A model generated the notes under the pieces. That model ran no database searches and was not told the DNA's origin. It saw only the letters and a program-made list of their open reading frames with translations. A stretch of 64,000 nt of DNA from Haloarcula marismortui ATCC 43049 (GTDB lineage Archaea > Halobacteriota > Halobacteria > Halobacteriales > Haloarculaceae): contig NC_006397.1 of NCBI RefSeq assembly GCF_000011085.1, positions 124,001 through 188,000 of the forward strand, read 5' to 3'. Made by a program: the position numbers and the translations under genes. Below, piece by piece: positions 54,596 to 63,344 of this stretch. Position 1 is the stretch's first letter. The number at the start of each line of letters is the position of its first letter.

Positions 54596-56596
54596 ATGTC
54601 AGATTCACTCACAGCACTCGACGAGGTACGGTACGAACCGAGCGAGACGTTCGTGACCGAGAGCAACGTCTACGCGTTCATGCAAAAGCACGGCATCGCG
54701 GACTTCGAAGAACTCCACAGGCGGACGGTCACCGATATCGACGGTGAACCGGCATCCGGACTGGACTGGTTCTGGGATGAGATAGTCGACTATCTCGACC
54801 TAGAGTTTTACGAGGCGTACGAGCAGGTCCGCGATGACACAGACGGCCCGCAGTTCACGGACTGGTACGTCGGCGGGGAACTCAACATCGCCCACAACGT
54901 CGTTGACCGTCATGCAGCCCCCGACGCTGCGAACCGAAATACAATCGCGACACTCTGGGAAGGTGAGGATGGGACAGTCCGTGAGATAACCTACCACGAG
55001 CTCCACCAGCAGGCCAATCGCGTTGCCAATGCACTCGAAGCGCGCGGTATCGGACCCGGTGACGCCGTCGGGCTGTATATGCCGATGGTCCCGGAAATCG
55101 TTCCGTTGCTGTATGGCTGTTTCAAAGTCGGTGCGATTGCCGTCCCTATTTTCTCTGGCTTCGGGGTCGACGCGACAGCAACCCGCATCGAAGACGCCGA
55201 GTGTTCGGTCCTGTTCACCGGCGATGGCTTCTACCGCCGGGGCAGCGAAATCGACCTGAAATCGGCCGCCGACGAGGCTATCGAAGCGGCCGGCCACGTC
55301 GAACACACCATTGTCTATAATCGGCTTGGTTCTACGGAGTCTGGGCTCTCGTGGGACTCAGACCGTGACGAATGGTGGACAGACGCAGTCGGGTCCCAAT
55401 CTGATGAGTACGAGACCCAGTCGCTCCCCGCCGACCACGAGTCGATGCTGCTGTACTCATCCGGGACAACAGGCAAACCGAAGGGTATCGTCCACACACA
55501 CGCTGGCGGGCTCGTCCAACCGGCGAAAGAAATCTTCTTTTCGTTCGACCACAAGCCCGCAGACCGGTTTTTCTGGGTCTCGGACATCGGCTGGATGATG
55601 GGGCCGTGGACGCTGATCGGCAATCACGCCCACGGTGGCACCGTCTTCATGTATGAGGGGGCCCCCGACTATCCCGAGCCGGACCGGTTCTGGGAAATGA
55701 TCGACACCCACAATCTGTCGGTGTTTGGGATTTCACCGACAGCGATCCGTTCGCTACAGAAACACGGCGACGAGTGGCTGGAGGGCCACGACCTTTCGAC
55801 GTTGCGCCTGCTGGGTTCGACTGGTGAGCCGTGGGACCCAGATTCCTGGGAGTGGTTTCTGGAGAACGTCGGCGACGGCACGACACCAATTATGAACATC
55901 TCCGGCGGAACGGAGATCTTCGGCTGTTTCCTTCAGCCGACGCCGCTGCATTCGCTGAAGCCGGGGACGCTTGGTGGCCCGGCGCTCGGCATGGACATCG
56001 ACGTTGTCGATGCACAGGGGGAATCCGTTGCCGAAGACAACGAGAAGGGGTATCTGGTCTGTCAATCGTCAGCGCCGTCGATGACAAAGTCGCTGTGGAG
56101 TGGTGACGAGCGGTATCTTGCGGAGTACTGGTCGCGGTTCGGCGATATGTGGGACCACGGTGACTGGGCACAGAAAGACGAAGACGGGTTCTGGTTCTTG
56201 CACGGTCGTTCGGACGATGTCCTCAACGTCGCCGGTCGGAAGGTCGGCCCGGCCGAGGTCGAGAGCGCACTCATCGAACACGATGCGGTCAACGCCGCTG
56301 TTGCCATCGGTGCGGACGACGAAACGAAGGGGACCGCGGTTGTCACATACGTCATCCTCAACGAGGGGGTCGAGGAGTCAGCGGACCTTCGCGAGGCGCT
56401 GCGCGCGCAAGTCGGGAGAGCGCTTGGCAAGCCGTTCCGTCCGCGTGAAGTCCGCTTCGTCGATGAATTTCCGGAGACCCAGTCGGGAAAAATTGTACGG
56501 CGAATCATTCAGAATGTCTACGAGGGCGCAGAACTAGGGGACCTCTCAAGTATCGAGAACCCCGACGCGATCGACGAAATCGACAACGCGCGGTGA
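54596..56596 (+). CDS. AMP-forming acyl-CoA synthetase (ANL family)
   Basis: A 666-residue enzyme of the acetyl/propionyl-CoA synthetase branch. P-loop SMLLYSSGTTGKPKGIVHTH; aromatic motif NISGGTEIFG; hinge region GDMWDHGDWAQKDEDGFWFL, HGRSDDVLNVAGRKVGPAEV; final catalytic Lys in ETQSGKIVRRIIQN. The WDEIVDYLDLEFYEAYEQVR N-terminus is ACS-like. Substrate is unknown; position after a thioesterase and near an aldehyde dehydrogenase suggests activation of a short or branched carboxylate. Confidence 0.92.
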   Translation: MSDSLTALDEVRYEPSETFVTESNVYAFMQKHGIADFEELHRRTVTDIDGEPASGLDWFWDEIVDYLDLEFYEAYEQVRDDTDGPQFTDWYVGGELNIAHNVVDRHAAPDAANRNTIATLWEGEDGTVREITYHELHQQANRVANALEARGIGPGDAVGLYMPMVPEIVPLLYGCFKVGAIAVPIFSGFGVDATATRIEDAECSVLFTGDGFYRRGSEIDLKSAADEAIEAAGHVEHTIVYNRLGSTESGLSWDSDRDEWWTDAVGSQSDEYETQSLPADHESMLLYSSGTTGKPKGIVHTHAGGLVQPAKEIFFSFDHKPADRFFWVSDIGWMMGPWTLIGNHAHGGTVFMYEGAPDYPEPDRFWEMIDTHNLSVFGISPTAIRSLQKHGDEWLEGHDLSTLRLLGSTGEPWDPDSWEWFLENVGDGTTPIMNISGGTEIFGCFLQPTPLHSLKPGTLGGPALGMDIDVVDAQGESVAEDNEKGYLVCQSSAPSMTKSLWSGDERYLAEYWSRFGDMWDHGDWAQKDEDGFWFLHGRSDDVLNVAGRKVGPAEVESALIEHDAVNAAVAIGADDETKGTAVVTYVILNEGVEESADLREALRAQVGRALGKPFRPREVRFVDEFPETQSGKIVRRIIQNVYEGAELGDLSSIENPDAIDEIDNAR

Positions 56597-56709
56597 AATA
56601 CTTCCCTGTCTGTTTGTGACTGTTTGCGGACACAGACAATACAAGCACACAATCAGCCGCACGACGACACTACTTGAATCACGGCCGAGGACAGAACCGC
56701 TGCCGGAGT

Positions 56710-57381
56710 CTACGTAAAGCTCACACCGACATCGTGCATATCCTCGTTGTATCGAGCGATATTGATGAGCAAGGGCGTCAGACTCTCGACCTCCGTAGCG
56801 TTCGATAGCGGCCCAGCAGGGATAGGCCGGACACCTGCGAGGTCAGCAGTTAGCGCCACGACTCGCTCGCTGATCGTCGGGTCGTCCGCGACCACCAGCG
56901 TATCTACATCGAGCGTGGCCTCTAGATCTGCCAGCCGGTCCGCTGCAAGGTTGTGGAACGCGCCGGCCACTGGAACAGATTCAGGGGCTCGCTCCGCGAC
57001 AAACTCAGTAACGCTCCCTGTCGACGGTGGTCGGTAGTGAAGTCCATCCCCATCGCCGTTCATTCCGACGGCGGGGCTAATGAGCAGTTGGTCTGAGAGC
57101 ACGTCATCTTCTGCCAGTGCTTCAACTGTATCGCCGACGTGGTGTGGCGGAATAGCCAGGATAACCACGTCTGCACCGGCCGCAGCGCTACTGTTGTCTG
57201 TCCCGTTGATTCCAGTCTCGACGCCGTGCTCGGACAGTCGTTCTTCGTACGTGCTCGCTCGCTCGGTGGCTTTCGCAGCGTCCCGCGAGCCGATCGTAAT
57301 CGTGTGGTCCGTGTCCGAGGCAAACCGCATTGCGAGCCCCTCACCGATGTCACCAGTACCGCCCAGTATTGCTAACTCCAT
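56710..57381 (-). CDS. npdG: NADPH-dependent F420 reductase-like protein
   Basis: A 223-residue Rossmann protein from ATG 57381 (MELAILGGTGDIGEGLAMRF). It matches the NpdG/Fno family: ITIGSRDAAKATERASTYEE, VVILAIPPHHVGDTVEALAE, VAGAFHNLAADRLADLEATL, and a C-terminal PLSNATEVESLTPLLINIAR. The family moves hydride between NADPH and F420, supplying or draining F420H2 for LLM-type enzymes such as the one encoded at 52991. Convergent with the CoA synthetase gene. Confidence 0.88.
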   Translation of the reverse strand: MELAILGGTGDIGEGLAMRFASDTDHTITIGSRDAAKATERASTYEERLSEHGVETGINGTDNSSAAAGADVVILAIPPHHVGDTVEALAEDDVLSDQLLISPAVGMNGDGDGLHYRPPSTGSVTEFVAERAPESVPVAGAFHNLAADRLADLEATLDVDTLVVADDPTISERVVALTADLAGVRPIPAGPLSNATEVESLTPLLINIARYNEDMHDVGVSFT

Positions 57382-57515
57382 GCGCTTGCATAACGCCCCT
57401 TGAAACAAGAAGGTTTGTCCTGCCACACGGATCGCTACCGACCGTACGTTGCTGCCATCACGTCAAAACCGGGCACGCCAGCAATAGAAGTACCGTCCAG
57501 TATCAACTGCGGTGG

Positions 57516-58877
57516 TTATTCGACCCAGACCGTCTTTTTGTTGACGAACTCTTTGATTCCCATCTCCGAGAGTTCACGGCCGTAGCCGGCGTCCTTGATG
57601 CCGCCGAACGGGACTCGCGGGTCGGATTTGGTCATCTCGTTGATGTAGACACAGCCCGCGGAAATATCTCGTGCCAGCCGCTGGCCGCGTTCTCGGTCCG
57701 CTGTCCAGAGGCTTGCACCAAGGCCAAACCGGGTGTCGTTTGCGACTGCGATTGCTTCCTCCGCATCGGCAACCTCGTAGACGGTCGCCACTGGTCCGAA
57801 CGTCTCCTCTGTGTCGGCAGGGCATCCTGAAGGGACATCAGTCAGTACTGTCGGTGGGTAGAACGCGCCGGTCCGGTCAAGCGGCTCGCCCCCGGTCAAC
57901 AGCGTTGCTCCGGCGTCGACGCTGGCCTGTACCTGGTCGTGGAGTTCGGCCATGAGGTCAGGGTCGGCCTGTGGACCGACATCAGTTTCGTCGGACATCG
58001 GGTCGCCGACAGTGAGGTCTTCGAAGGCAGCGACGAGTCGATCAACGTACTCATCGTAGACGTCTGTGTGAACAATAAAGCGCTTGGCGGCGATACACGA
58101 TTGGCCACCGTTCAGCGTCCGTGCTTGCACCCCAGTTTCGAGGGCCGCATCGAGGTCTGCGTCGTCAAGGACGATAAACGGGTCAGACCCACCGAGTTCC
58201 AGTACGGTCTTTTTCAGGTGTTTGCCGGCGGTTTCGGCGACGGCACGGCCAGCAGGGCCACTTCCGGTCAACGTCGCCGCACGGACACGGTCGTCTGCGA
58301 GGATGCCGTCAACGTTACTGGAGCCAACCATCAGCGTCTGGAACGCGCCGTCAGGATAGCCGGCTTCAGCAAACACTTCCTCAAGTGCGAGCGCACAGCC
58401 GGGGACGTTTGAGGCGTGTTTGAGGAGGCCAACGTTGCCGGCAGTGAGATAGGGTGCAGCAAAGCGAATGACCTGCCAGAAGGGGTAGTTCCAGGGCATC
58501 ACTGCAAGCACTGGTCCGAGCGGGTCATGGACTGTCTTTACCTCTGTCCCCGGTGGACTGGGGTGGTGCTCCTCGGAGAGATACTTGTGTGCGTATTCGG
58601 CGTAATGGTCACACGCCCAGGCACACTTTTCGACTTCAGCGACGGCTTGCGTGATTGGTTTCCCCATCTCCCGGGTCATCAGTTCAGCGTACCGCTGTTT
58701 GTTCTCTCGTAGAACCTCACCGGCGTTTACCAGCAATTGCTCGCGCTTGCGCAATGGGACCTCACGCCAGTCCTCGAACGTCGACGTGGCACGGTCCAGT
58801 TTCCGTTCGACTGCCTCGTCGTCATCAGGGTCGTACACGTTTAGCCGCTCGCCCGTAGCTGGGTTGACTGCATCCAT
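57516..58877 (-). CDS. NAD(P)-dependent aldehyde dehydrogenase (succinate-semialdehyde type)
   Basis: A 453-residue enzyme. Catalytic Cys in ARTLNGGQSCIAAKRFIVHT; general-base Glu in KKTVLELGGSDPFIVLDDAD; nucleotide site VLAVMPWNYPFWQVIRFAAP and TGSGPAGRAVAE. The C-terminus DAGYGRELSEMGIKEFVNKK is typical of the GabD-like subgroup. It is divergent from the EthD gene with a short AT-rich promoter region between. Substrate not readable. Confidence 0.92.
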   Translation of the reverse strand: MDAVNPATGERLNVYDPDDDEAVERKLDRATSTFEDWREVPLRKREQLLVNAGEVLRENKQRYAELMTREMGKPITQAVAEVEKCAWACDHYAEYAHKYLSEEHHPSPPGTEVKTVHDPLGPVLAVMPWNYPFWQVIRFAAPYLTAGNVGLLKHASNVPGCALALEEVFAEAGYPDGAFQTLMVGSSNVDGILADDRVRAATLTGSGPAGRAVAETAGKHLKKTVLELGGSDPFIVLDDADLDAALETGVQARTLNGGQSCIAAKRFIVHTDVYDEYVDRLVAAFEDLTVGDPMSDETDVGPQADPDLMAELHDQVQASVDAGATLLTGGEPLDRTGAFYPPTVLTDVPSGCPADTEETFGPVATVYEVADAEEAIAVANDTRFGLGASLWTADRERGQRLARDISAGCVYINEMTKSDPRVPFGGIKDAGYGRELSEMGIKEFVNKKTVWVE

Positions 58878-58981
58878 ATCAGTTTAATATTCAGCGTCAT
58901 GCATACATTAATCTTTAGTGACCCAAATATTCTGACAGGCAACAACGTTAGCTTTTATACTCATAGGTCAGAAACGTGTTG

Positions 58982-59701
58982 ATGATGTACAAGCATGTAG
59001 CCCTGTTAGTCAGACAGGACGATATGTCTCACGAGGAGTTCGTTGATTACTGGCAGGCCAATCACACGCCGATTGCAAAGGACATCGAGGGCGTGGTTCG
59101 CTATCAACAAGTCCTGCCAACAGAACCAGCACACGCCGAGTTTGACGGATTGGCGGAACTGTACTTCGAGACGCTTGAGGACCTGCACGAGGCACTGGGT
59201 AGCCCCGGCTCCCGGGACTATGACCCCACCAAGGAGATCGCCGCAAAGGCCCGCGAGGACGTGAACAACTTCCTCGCTGTCGAGGAACGACCGCGTATTA
59301 TCGGCGAAGAGATCGTCCAGAAAGACGAGGTCGACGGCGACACTGACGGTCTCTACAAGCACTCGGCGTTTCTCGTCCGACAGGACGACATGACCCATGA
59401 GGAGTTCGTCGACTACTGGCAGACCAACCATACGCCGATTGCCCGCGAAATCGAGGGCGTCGTCAAGTACAACACGGTCATCCCAACAGACCCCGAGAAC
59501 GCCGAGTTCGACGGTGTCGCCGAACTCTATTTCGACGACATTGAGAAGCTATACGACGCTCTCGGTAGCGAAGGCTTACGGGACTACGCACCGGACAGAG
59601 GCAAAGCGAAAGCGGCCCGCGAGGACGTGAATAACTTCCTGGCTATCGACGAGCGGCCCCGGTTTATCGGACAGGAACAGCTCGTCAAGGACGAGGGGTA
59701 G
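58982..59701 (+). CDS. Tandem EthD-domain protein
   Basis: A 239-residue protein from ATG 58982, ~26 bases after a CTTTTATAC box. Two near-identical ~115-residue EthD (dimeric alpha-beta barrel) domains: YKHVALLVRQDDMSHEEFVD and YKHSAFLVRQDDMTHEEFVD, each with WQ.NHTPIA..IEGVV.Y and closing EDVNNFLA-EERPR-IIG. A natural EthD dimer has thus been fused into one chain. EthD members act beside oxygenases or isomerases in degradation of ethers, aromatics and lactones. The HD-domain gene begins 1 base after the stop. Confidence 0.85.
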   Translation: MMYKHVALLVRQDDMSHEEFVDYWQANHTPIAKDIEGVVRYQQVLPTEPAHAEFDGLAELYFETLEDLHEALGSPGSRDYDPTKEIAAKAREDVNNFLAVEERPRIIGEEIVQKDEVDGDTDGLYKHSAFLVRQDDMTHEEFVDYWQTNHTPIAREIEGVVKYNTVIPTDPENAEFDGVAELYFDDIEKLYDALGSEGLRDYAPDRGKAKAAREDVNNFLAIDERPRFIGQEQLVKDEG

Positions 59702-59702
59702 T

Positions 59703-60287
59703 ATGCCCGATTACGAGGAGCAGGTCACGCAGGCGTTCCCGGAACTCGATTACATCTCATCGGACGACCTTCGTAGCAAAGTCGTCGAAGCGTGGACACT
59801 CGCGCTCGACCGAGGCGGCTGGCGCGACATTATGGACATTCCCTATGCGTGGAATATCCACGAGGTAACCAACGTCAGGCACGTCCGCGGTGTCACCAAA
59901 ATTGCGCGGGAATCCGCTATCGAACAGCAGGAGTTCCACGGAGCCGACCCCGATATCGACGTCATCGTCGCGGCGACATTACTCCACGATGTCGGAAAGT
60001 GCTATGAGTACGTTGACTTTGTCGAGGACGAGAAGCTACTCGACCCAGACCCAAGATACGCAACCGAAGAGATCCCACACTCCCTGTCGGGCTATGCGCT
60101 TGCTCACGAAGTCGGCTGTCCGCTGGCGGTCCAGCGAGCGATTCCGCACTTTATCGGCGAGATTCCGACGCGGACACTGGAGGCCGAACTCGTCAAGAGT
60201 GCAAACTCCGCGTCCTCGAACGCGATTACGCAGTCAACGATGGGTATCACATTGCAGGAATGGGTTGATGAGTACTCCCAGACGTAG
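59703..60287 (+). CDS. HD-domain metal-dependent phosphohydrolase
   Basis: A 194-residue HD protein: NVRHVRGVTKIARESAIEQQ (first His), VIVAATLLHDVGKCYEYVDF (HD pair), and HSLSGYALAHEVGCPLAVQR with two further His, then a final IPHFIGE. The ligands for two metals look complete. It is coupled to the EthD gene (1-base gap). HD proteins of this size hydrolyse nucleotides or act on small organics; the pairing with EthD suggests a shared catabolic step. Confidence 0.85.
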   Translation: MPDYEEQVTQAFPELDYISSDDLRSKVVEAWTLALDRGGWRDIMDIPYAWNIHEVTNVRHVRGVTKIARESAIEQQEFHGADPDIDVIVAATLLHDVGKCYEYVDFVEDEKLLDPDPRYATEEIPHSLSGYALAHEVGCPLAVQRAIPHFIGEIPTRTLEAELVKSANSASSNAITQSTMGITLQEWVDEYSQT

Positions 60288-61583
60288 TCACTGCCGCAAG
60301 CGATAACGCCCCGCGAAAGAATCGGTCGGCGGAGTTAGTCCCTCGTAGCCCACCGATAGTAACTGCGTAATCCAACGCATCGTTGTCACCCGGTAGCTTC
60401 GAGGTTGGCAGTACTGAAGACACTACGCCGGGGTTCCCCTACTCGTATTTTGCGATCAGCAGCTTATCTCTACCTGCTTAGCAGCAATTTACACCTAAAC
60501 GCACGGAAAGTATTTTCACCGAATGATATCCATTGGTATAAATATCTCTACAACAGGTCGACCCATTCATACCTGTCTAAAAGACAATTAAAATTATTTT
60601 TAATGCGCGTACCTGGGGAGAATACAACTCTTTGGACCAGATATGCACATACAACGGGTGTGCTGTAACTCAGGTGCTAAACTCAATGTACGATTTGATG
60701 CTATCCGATGAGCGCTTGCGTAGTATTCAATATTCTCTCCCCACGAGCGAGGACAAGAGTTTGTTTCATAATGTGAAATTATTCGGACAACCGCCAGAAG
60801 TAGCTAGCAAGGCGGAATCACTTCCTAAATGAACTCTCATAGCTGAGAGCTGTTAAGATAGCACCGCTGCTTTGTTTCGTAATGCGACATCTGCGGAGTG
60901 TTCAGATAACAGGCGTACAGGTATTATTAGAGTGGTCTCCATCTCTCACCAGACGCACAAGAGGAGCAGGAAGACTCACCCATTCCTGCCTGATATTCAA
61001 CAGATATGAACAACACAATATAATCCTGATGGTTGCACTGTGGGACACTACTACTCGCAAGTTCCAGAGTACCGGTCATAGCATAACAGGTGTACAGCTA
61101 TTATTCAAACTGAGTATCGGACTGAGAATCGCCGATTTCGGGTGACAGTGTTGGACTGCAGCAACTCATCAGTATCGAGGCGCTACAGAAAGCGGTTGCA
61201 GTTGTGCAAGGAGAGCGTGAGTACGCACAGGGCCAGCCGAAGCGGACTGGGATACGGTGGCGGGACTGGTCTCGGTTGCCGCTGATATCCTTTGCATGGT
61301 TTCACTGCATTTCGTATGCTGCGTTCAGATTCAGTCAGATTGAACACGACACTGAGCAGTAAACGTGCCAGCCTTCAATATCTGCAGCAGTCGAAGCTAG
61401 TACACTACTATGAGACCGTCCTCCTCCGTTTTCAGTGACTATACAACGTCACCAGAAAGAACTGAGTCCAAGAAAGTAGTCTGCGAGGCTGGGAGGCCGT
61501 GTCGCAGTACAGTCACCGAGACGCCACTGAGAATGCACCGGGCAGAACACCTTGAGGTCAGAGTTCAATGTGGTTGAATAATT
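60288..61583. other. Long AT-rich gap with internal repeats
   Basis: About 1.3 kb with no convincing gene. Between 60520 and 60610 and again around 60900-61110 the DNA is AT-rich and holds imperfect repeats: ATAACAGGCGTACAGGTATT (60907-60926) and ATAACAGGTGTACAGCTATT (61082-61101), also ACCCATTCATACCTG (60562) against ACCCATTCCTGCCTG (60978). Short frames exist (for example 60882-61145) but contain the repeats themselves and are not protein-like. Confidence 0.5.
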
Positions 61584-61592
61584 TTATAAACA
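61584..61592 (+). promoter_or_regulatory. TATA box of the IclR regulator gene
   Basis: TTATAAACA centred ~24 bases before ATG 61612, in the run AATAATTTTATAAACACTTAG. Good match to the haloarchaeal TATA consensus and leaderless spacing. Confidence 0.6.
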
Positions 61593-61611
61593 CTTAGCCA
61601 AACATACGTGT

Positions 61612-62364
61612 ATGACAGGACAAGACACAATCGAGTCCGCCGGGAGAGTGCTGGATATTATTGAAGCACTGAAAACGGAGCAGTCACTCGGCGTCACCGA
61701 ACTGGCAGAGCGGGTGGGGATGCCAAAGAGTACAGTCCACGTTCATCTCTCAACTCTTAAGAGTCGAGGCTACGTCGTACAGGACCAGAACAAGGCCTAT
61801 CGGCTGAGCTTACGGTTTCTGGACATCGGGATGAAAGTCCGCGAGCGACAGGAAATGTATCAGGAAGTCGCTCCGAAACTGAACGAAATAGCCGACGAAA
61901 CTGATGAAAAAGCGTGGTGGATAGTCGAAGAGAACGGCAAGGCAGTCTTCCTGGCCAAAGCACTCGGCAGTCGGGCGATCCAGACAAACTCACAGATCGG
62001 CCAGTACACCGAACTGTACAGGCTGGCTGGTGGAATGGCGATCCTCTCAGTGTTGCCGAAACACCGGCGGGAATCAATCCTCGAAAGCTACGACTACCCC
62101 CTTCCGGACGGTCGAAATCGGCAAGAACTCGAAGCGGAGCTCGACGAGATTCAGGACCGTGGGGTCGCCTACGGCATTGACCAGTTCCTCGAAGGCGTAG
62201 CCGGTGTCGGGGCACCGCTGGTAGACAACGCCGGCAACGCGTACGGTGCAATCAGTGTCTCGGGCCCAGCGAACCGGTTGGACTCGGAACGCATCGAGAA
62301 CGAACTGACCGACCTCATCCGTGGGATCTCCGGCGAACTACAGGTGAATCTCTCATACCAATAG
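61612..62364 (+). CDS. IclR-family transcription regulator
   Basis: A 250-residue regulator. N-terminal winged helix: SAGRVLDIIEALKTEQSLGV, TELAERVGMPKSTVHVHLST, LKSRGYVVQDQNKAYRLSLR. C-terminal effector domain: RLAGGMAILSVLPKHRRESI, RGVAYGIDQFLEGVAGVGAP, GNAYGAISVSGPANRLDSER. IclR proteins commonly control catabolic operons. It is convergent with the second Liv-type ATPase pair and downstream of the EthD/HD genes, so these or the transporter are likely targets. Confidence 0.93.
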   Translation: MTGQDTIESAGRVLDIIEALKTEQSLGVTELAERVGMPKSTVHVHLSTLKSRGYVVQDQNKAYRLSLRFLDIGMKVRERQEMYQEVAPKLNEIADETDEKAWWIVEENGKAVFLAKALGSRAIQTNSQIGQYTELYRLAGGMAILSVLPKHRRESILESYDYPLPDGRNRQELEAELDEIQDRGVAYGIDQFLEGVAGVGAPLVDNAGNAYGAISVSGPANRLDSERIENELTDLIRGISGELQVNLSYQ

Positions 62365-62621
62365 TTCTACTAACTCGAACACCGCTGATTTGGGCGATCT
62401 ATCCGCAAGACCGTTTGTTCCCCCATCCAATAAGGCGCTGACACGACAACTCCCTATTCAATAGAATAGAACGTTCCATGTGGTGTGTTTACATCAAACT
62501 AGTCGCTACTGCTCGGTGCATGGCACTCGAACGATGGTCGAGGCCTTGCGTTGAGCGAGGTCCTACGCCATATGATCCAATGACCGGAGATTGGATCGAT
62601 ATCTGCCGATTGTCGCCGCAA

Positions 62622-63344
62622 TCAGTCAGTGACACCGACGCCGAGGTGTCTGTCGAGTACTTCCTCGTCATCCTGGATCTCCGCCGCAGTTCCCTCGTGG
62701 ACTATCTTGCCCTTTTCGAGGATGTACGTATACTCCGAGACCTCCAGTGCAACCGGGATGTTCTGCTCAACGACGAGTACTGTGATGCCTTGCTCGTTCA
62801 GCTCACGGATGAGGTCCTCTATCTGCCGGACGACATATGGTGCGAGTCCTTCGGTCGGTTCATCAAGCAACAACAGATCCGGGTCGGCAGTCAGGGCACG
62901 ACCGACTGCGAGCATCTGCTGTTCGCCACCCGAAAGGACCGACCCGTCTCTGTGTTCGCGCTCTGCAAGGTTCTCGAACATATCCAGTACGTCGTCAACT
63001 GACGGCCCCTCAGGTGACTCGGAACCGATCTCACCCATTCTGATGTTCTCTCGGACGGTCAGTTCGGGGAAGATCCGCCGCTCTTCGGGAACGAACCCGA
63101 TACCGCGCCGGATCGTCGTCTCGGAAGTGAGTGTCGTGATGTCCTCGCCGTTGAACGTTACTGACCCTCCGTTCGGGGTGATGTTGCCGACAATCGACCG
63201 GAGCGTCGTTGTTTTGCCGACCCCGTTTCGCCCGACCAGCGACACAACGCTTCCGCGTTCGACATCCATTGAGACGCCCTGTAGTACCTCAGTCATCCCG
63301 TACCCGGCCCGAACATCTTCAAGAGAGAGCAGTGGGTCGGTCAT
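62622..63344 (-). CDS. livF: Second LivF-type ABC transporter ATPase
   Basis: A 240-residue ATPase: Walker A VSLVGRNGVGKTTTLRSIVG, signature GSVLSGGEQQMLAVGRALTA, Walker B PDLLLLDEPTEGLAPYVVRQ, switch TVLVVEQNIPVALEV. Distinct from the LivF at 40818-41522. Its start overlaps the LivG stop (ATGA). Glu-rich loop NIRMGEIGSESPEGPSV precedes the signature. The permeases must lie beyond the window. Confidence 0.93.
   Translation of the reverse strand: MTDPLLSLEDVRAGYGMTEVLQGVSMDVERGSVVSLVGRNGVGKTTTLRSIVGNITPNGGSVTFNGEDITTLTSETTIRRGIGFVPEERRIFPELTVRENIRMGEIGSESPEGPSVDDVLDMFENLAEREHRDGSVLSGGEQQMLAVGRALTADPDLLLLDEPTEGLAPYVVRQIEDLIRELNEQGITVLVVEQNIPVALEVSEYTYILEKGKIVHEGTAAEIQDDEEVLDRHLGVGVTD

Noticed and set aside
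60882..61145. 87-residue plus-strand frame containing two similar ITGVQ segments
   Set aside because: The similarity comes from the underlying DNA repeat; the product is not acidic and has low complexity.
62478..63002. 174-residue plus-strand frame near the second LivF gene
   Set aside because: It is largely antisense to the LivF gene and shows no protein features of its own.
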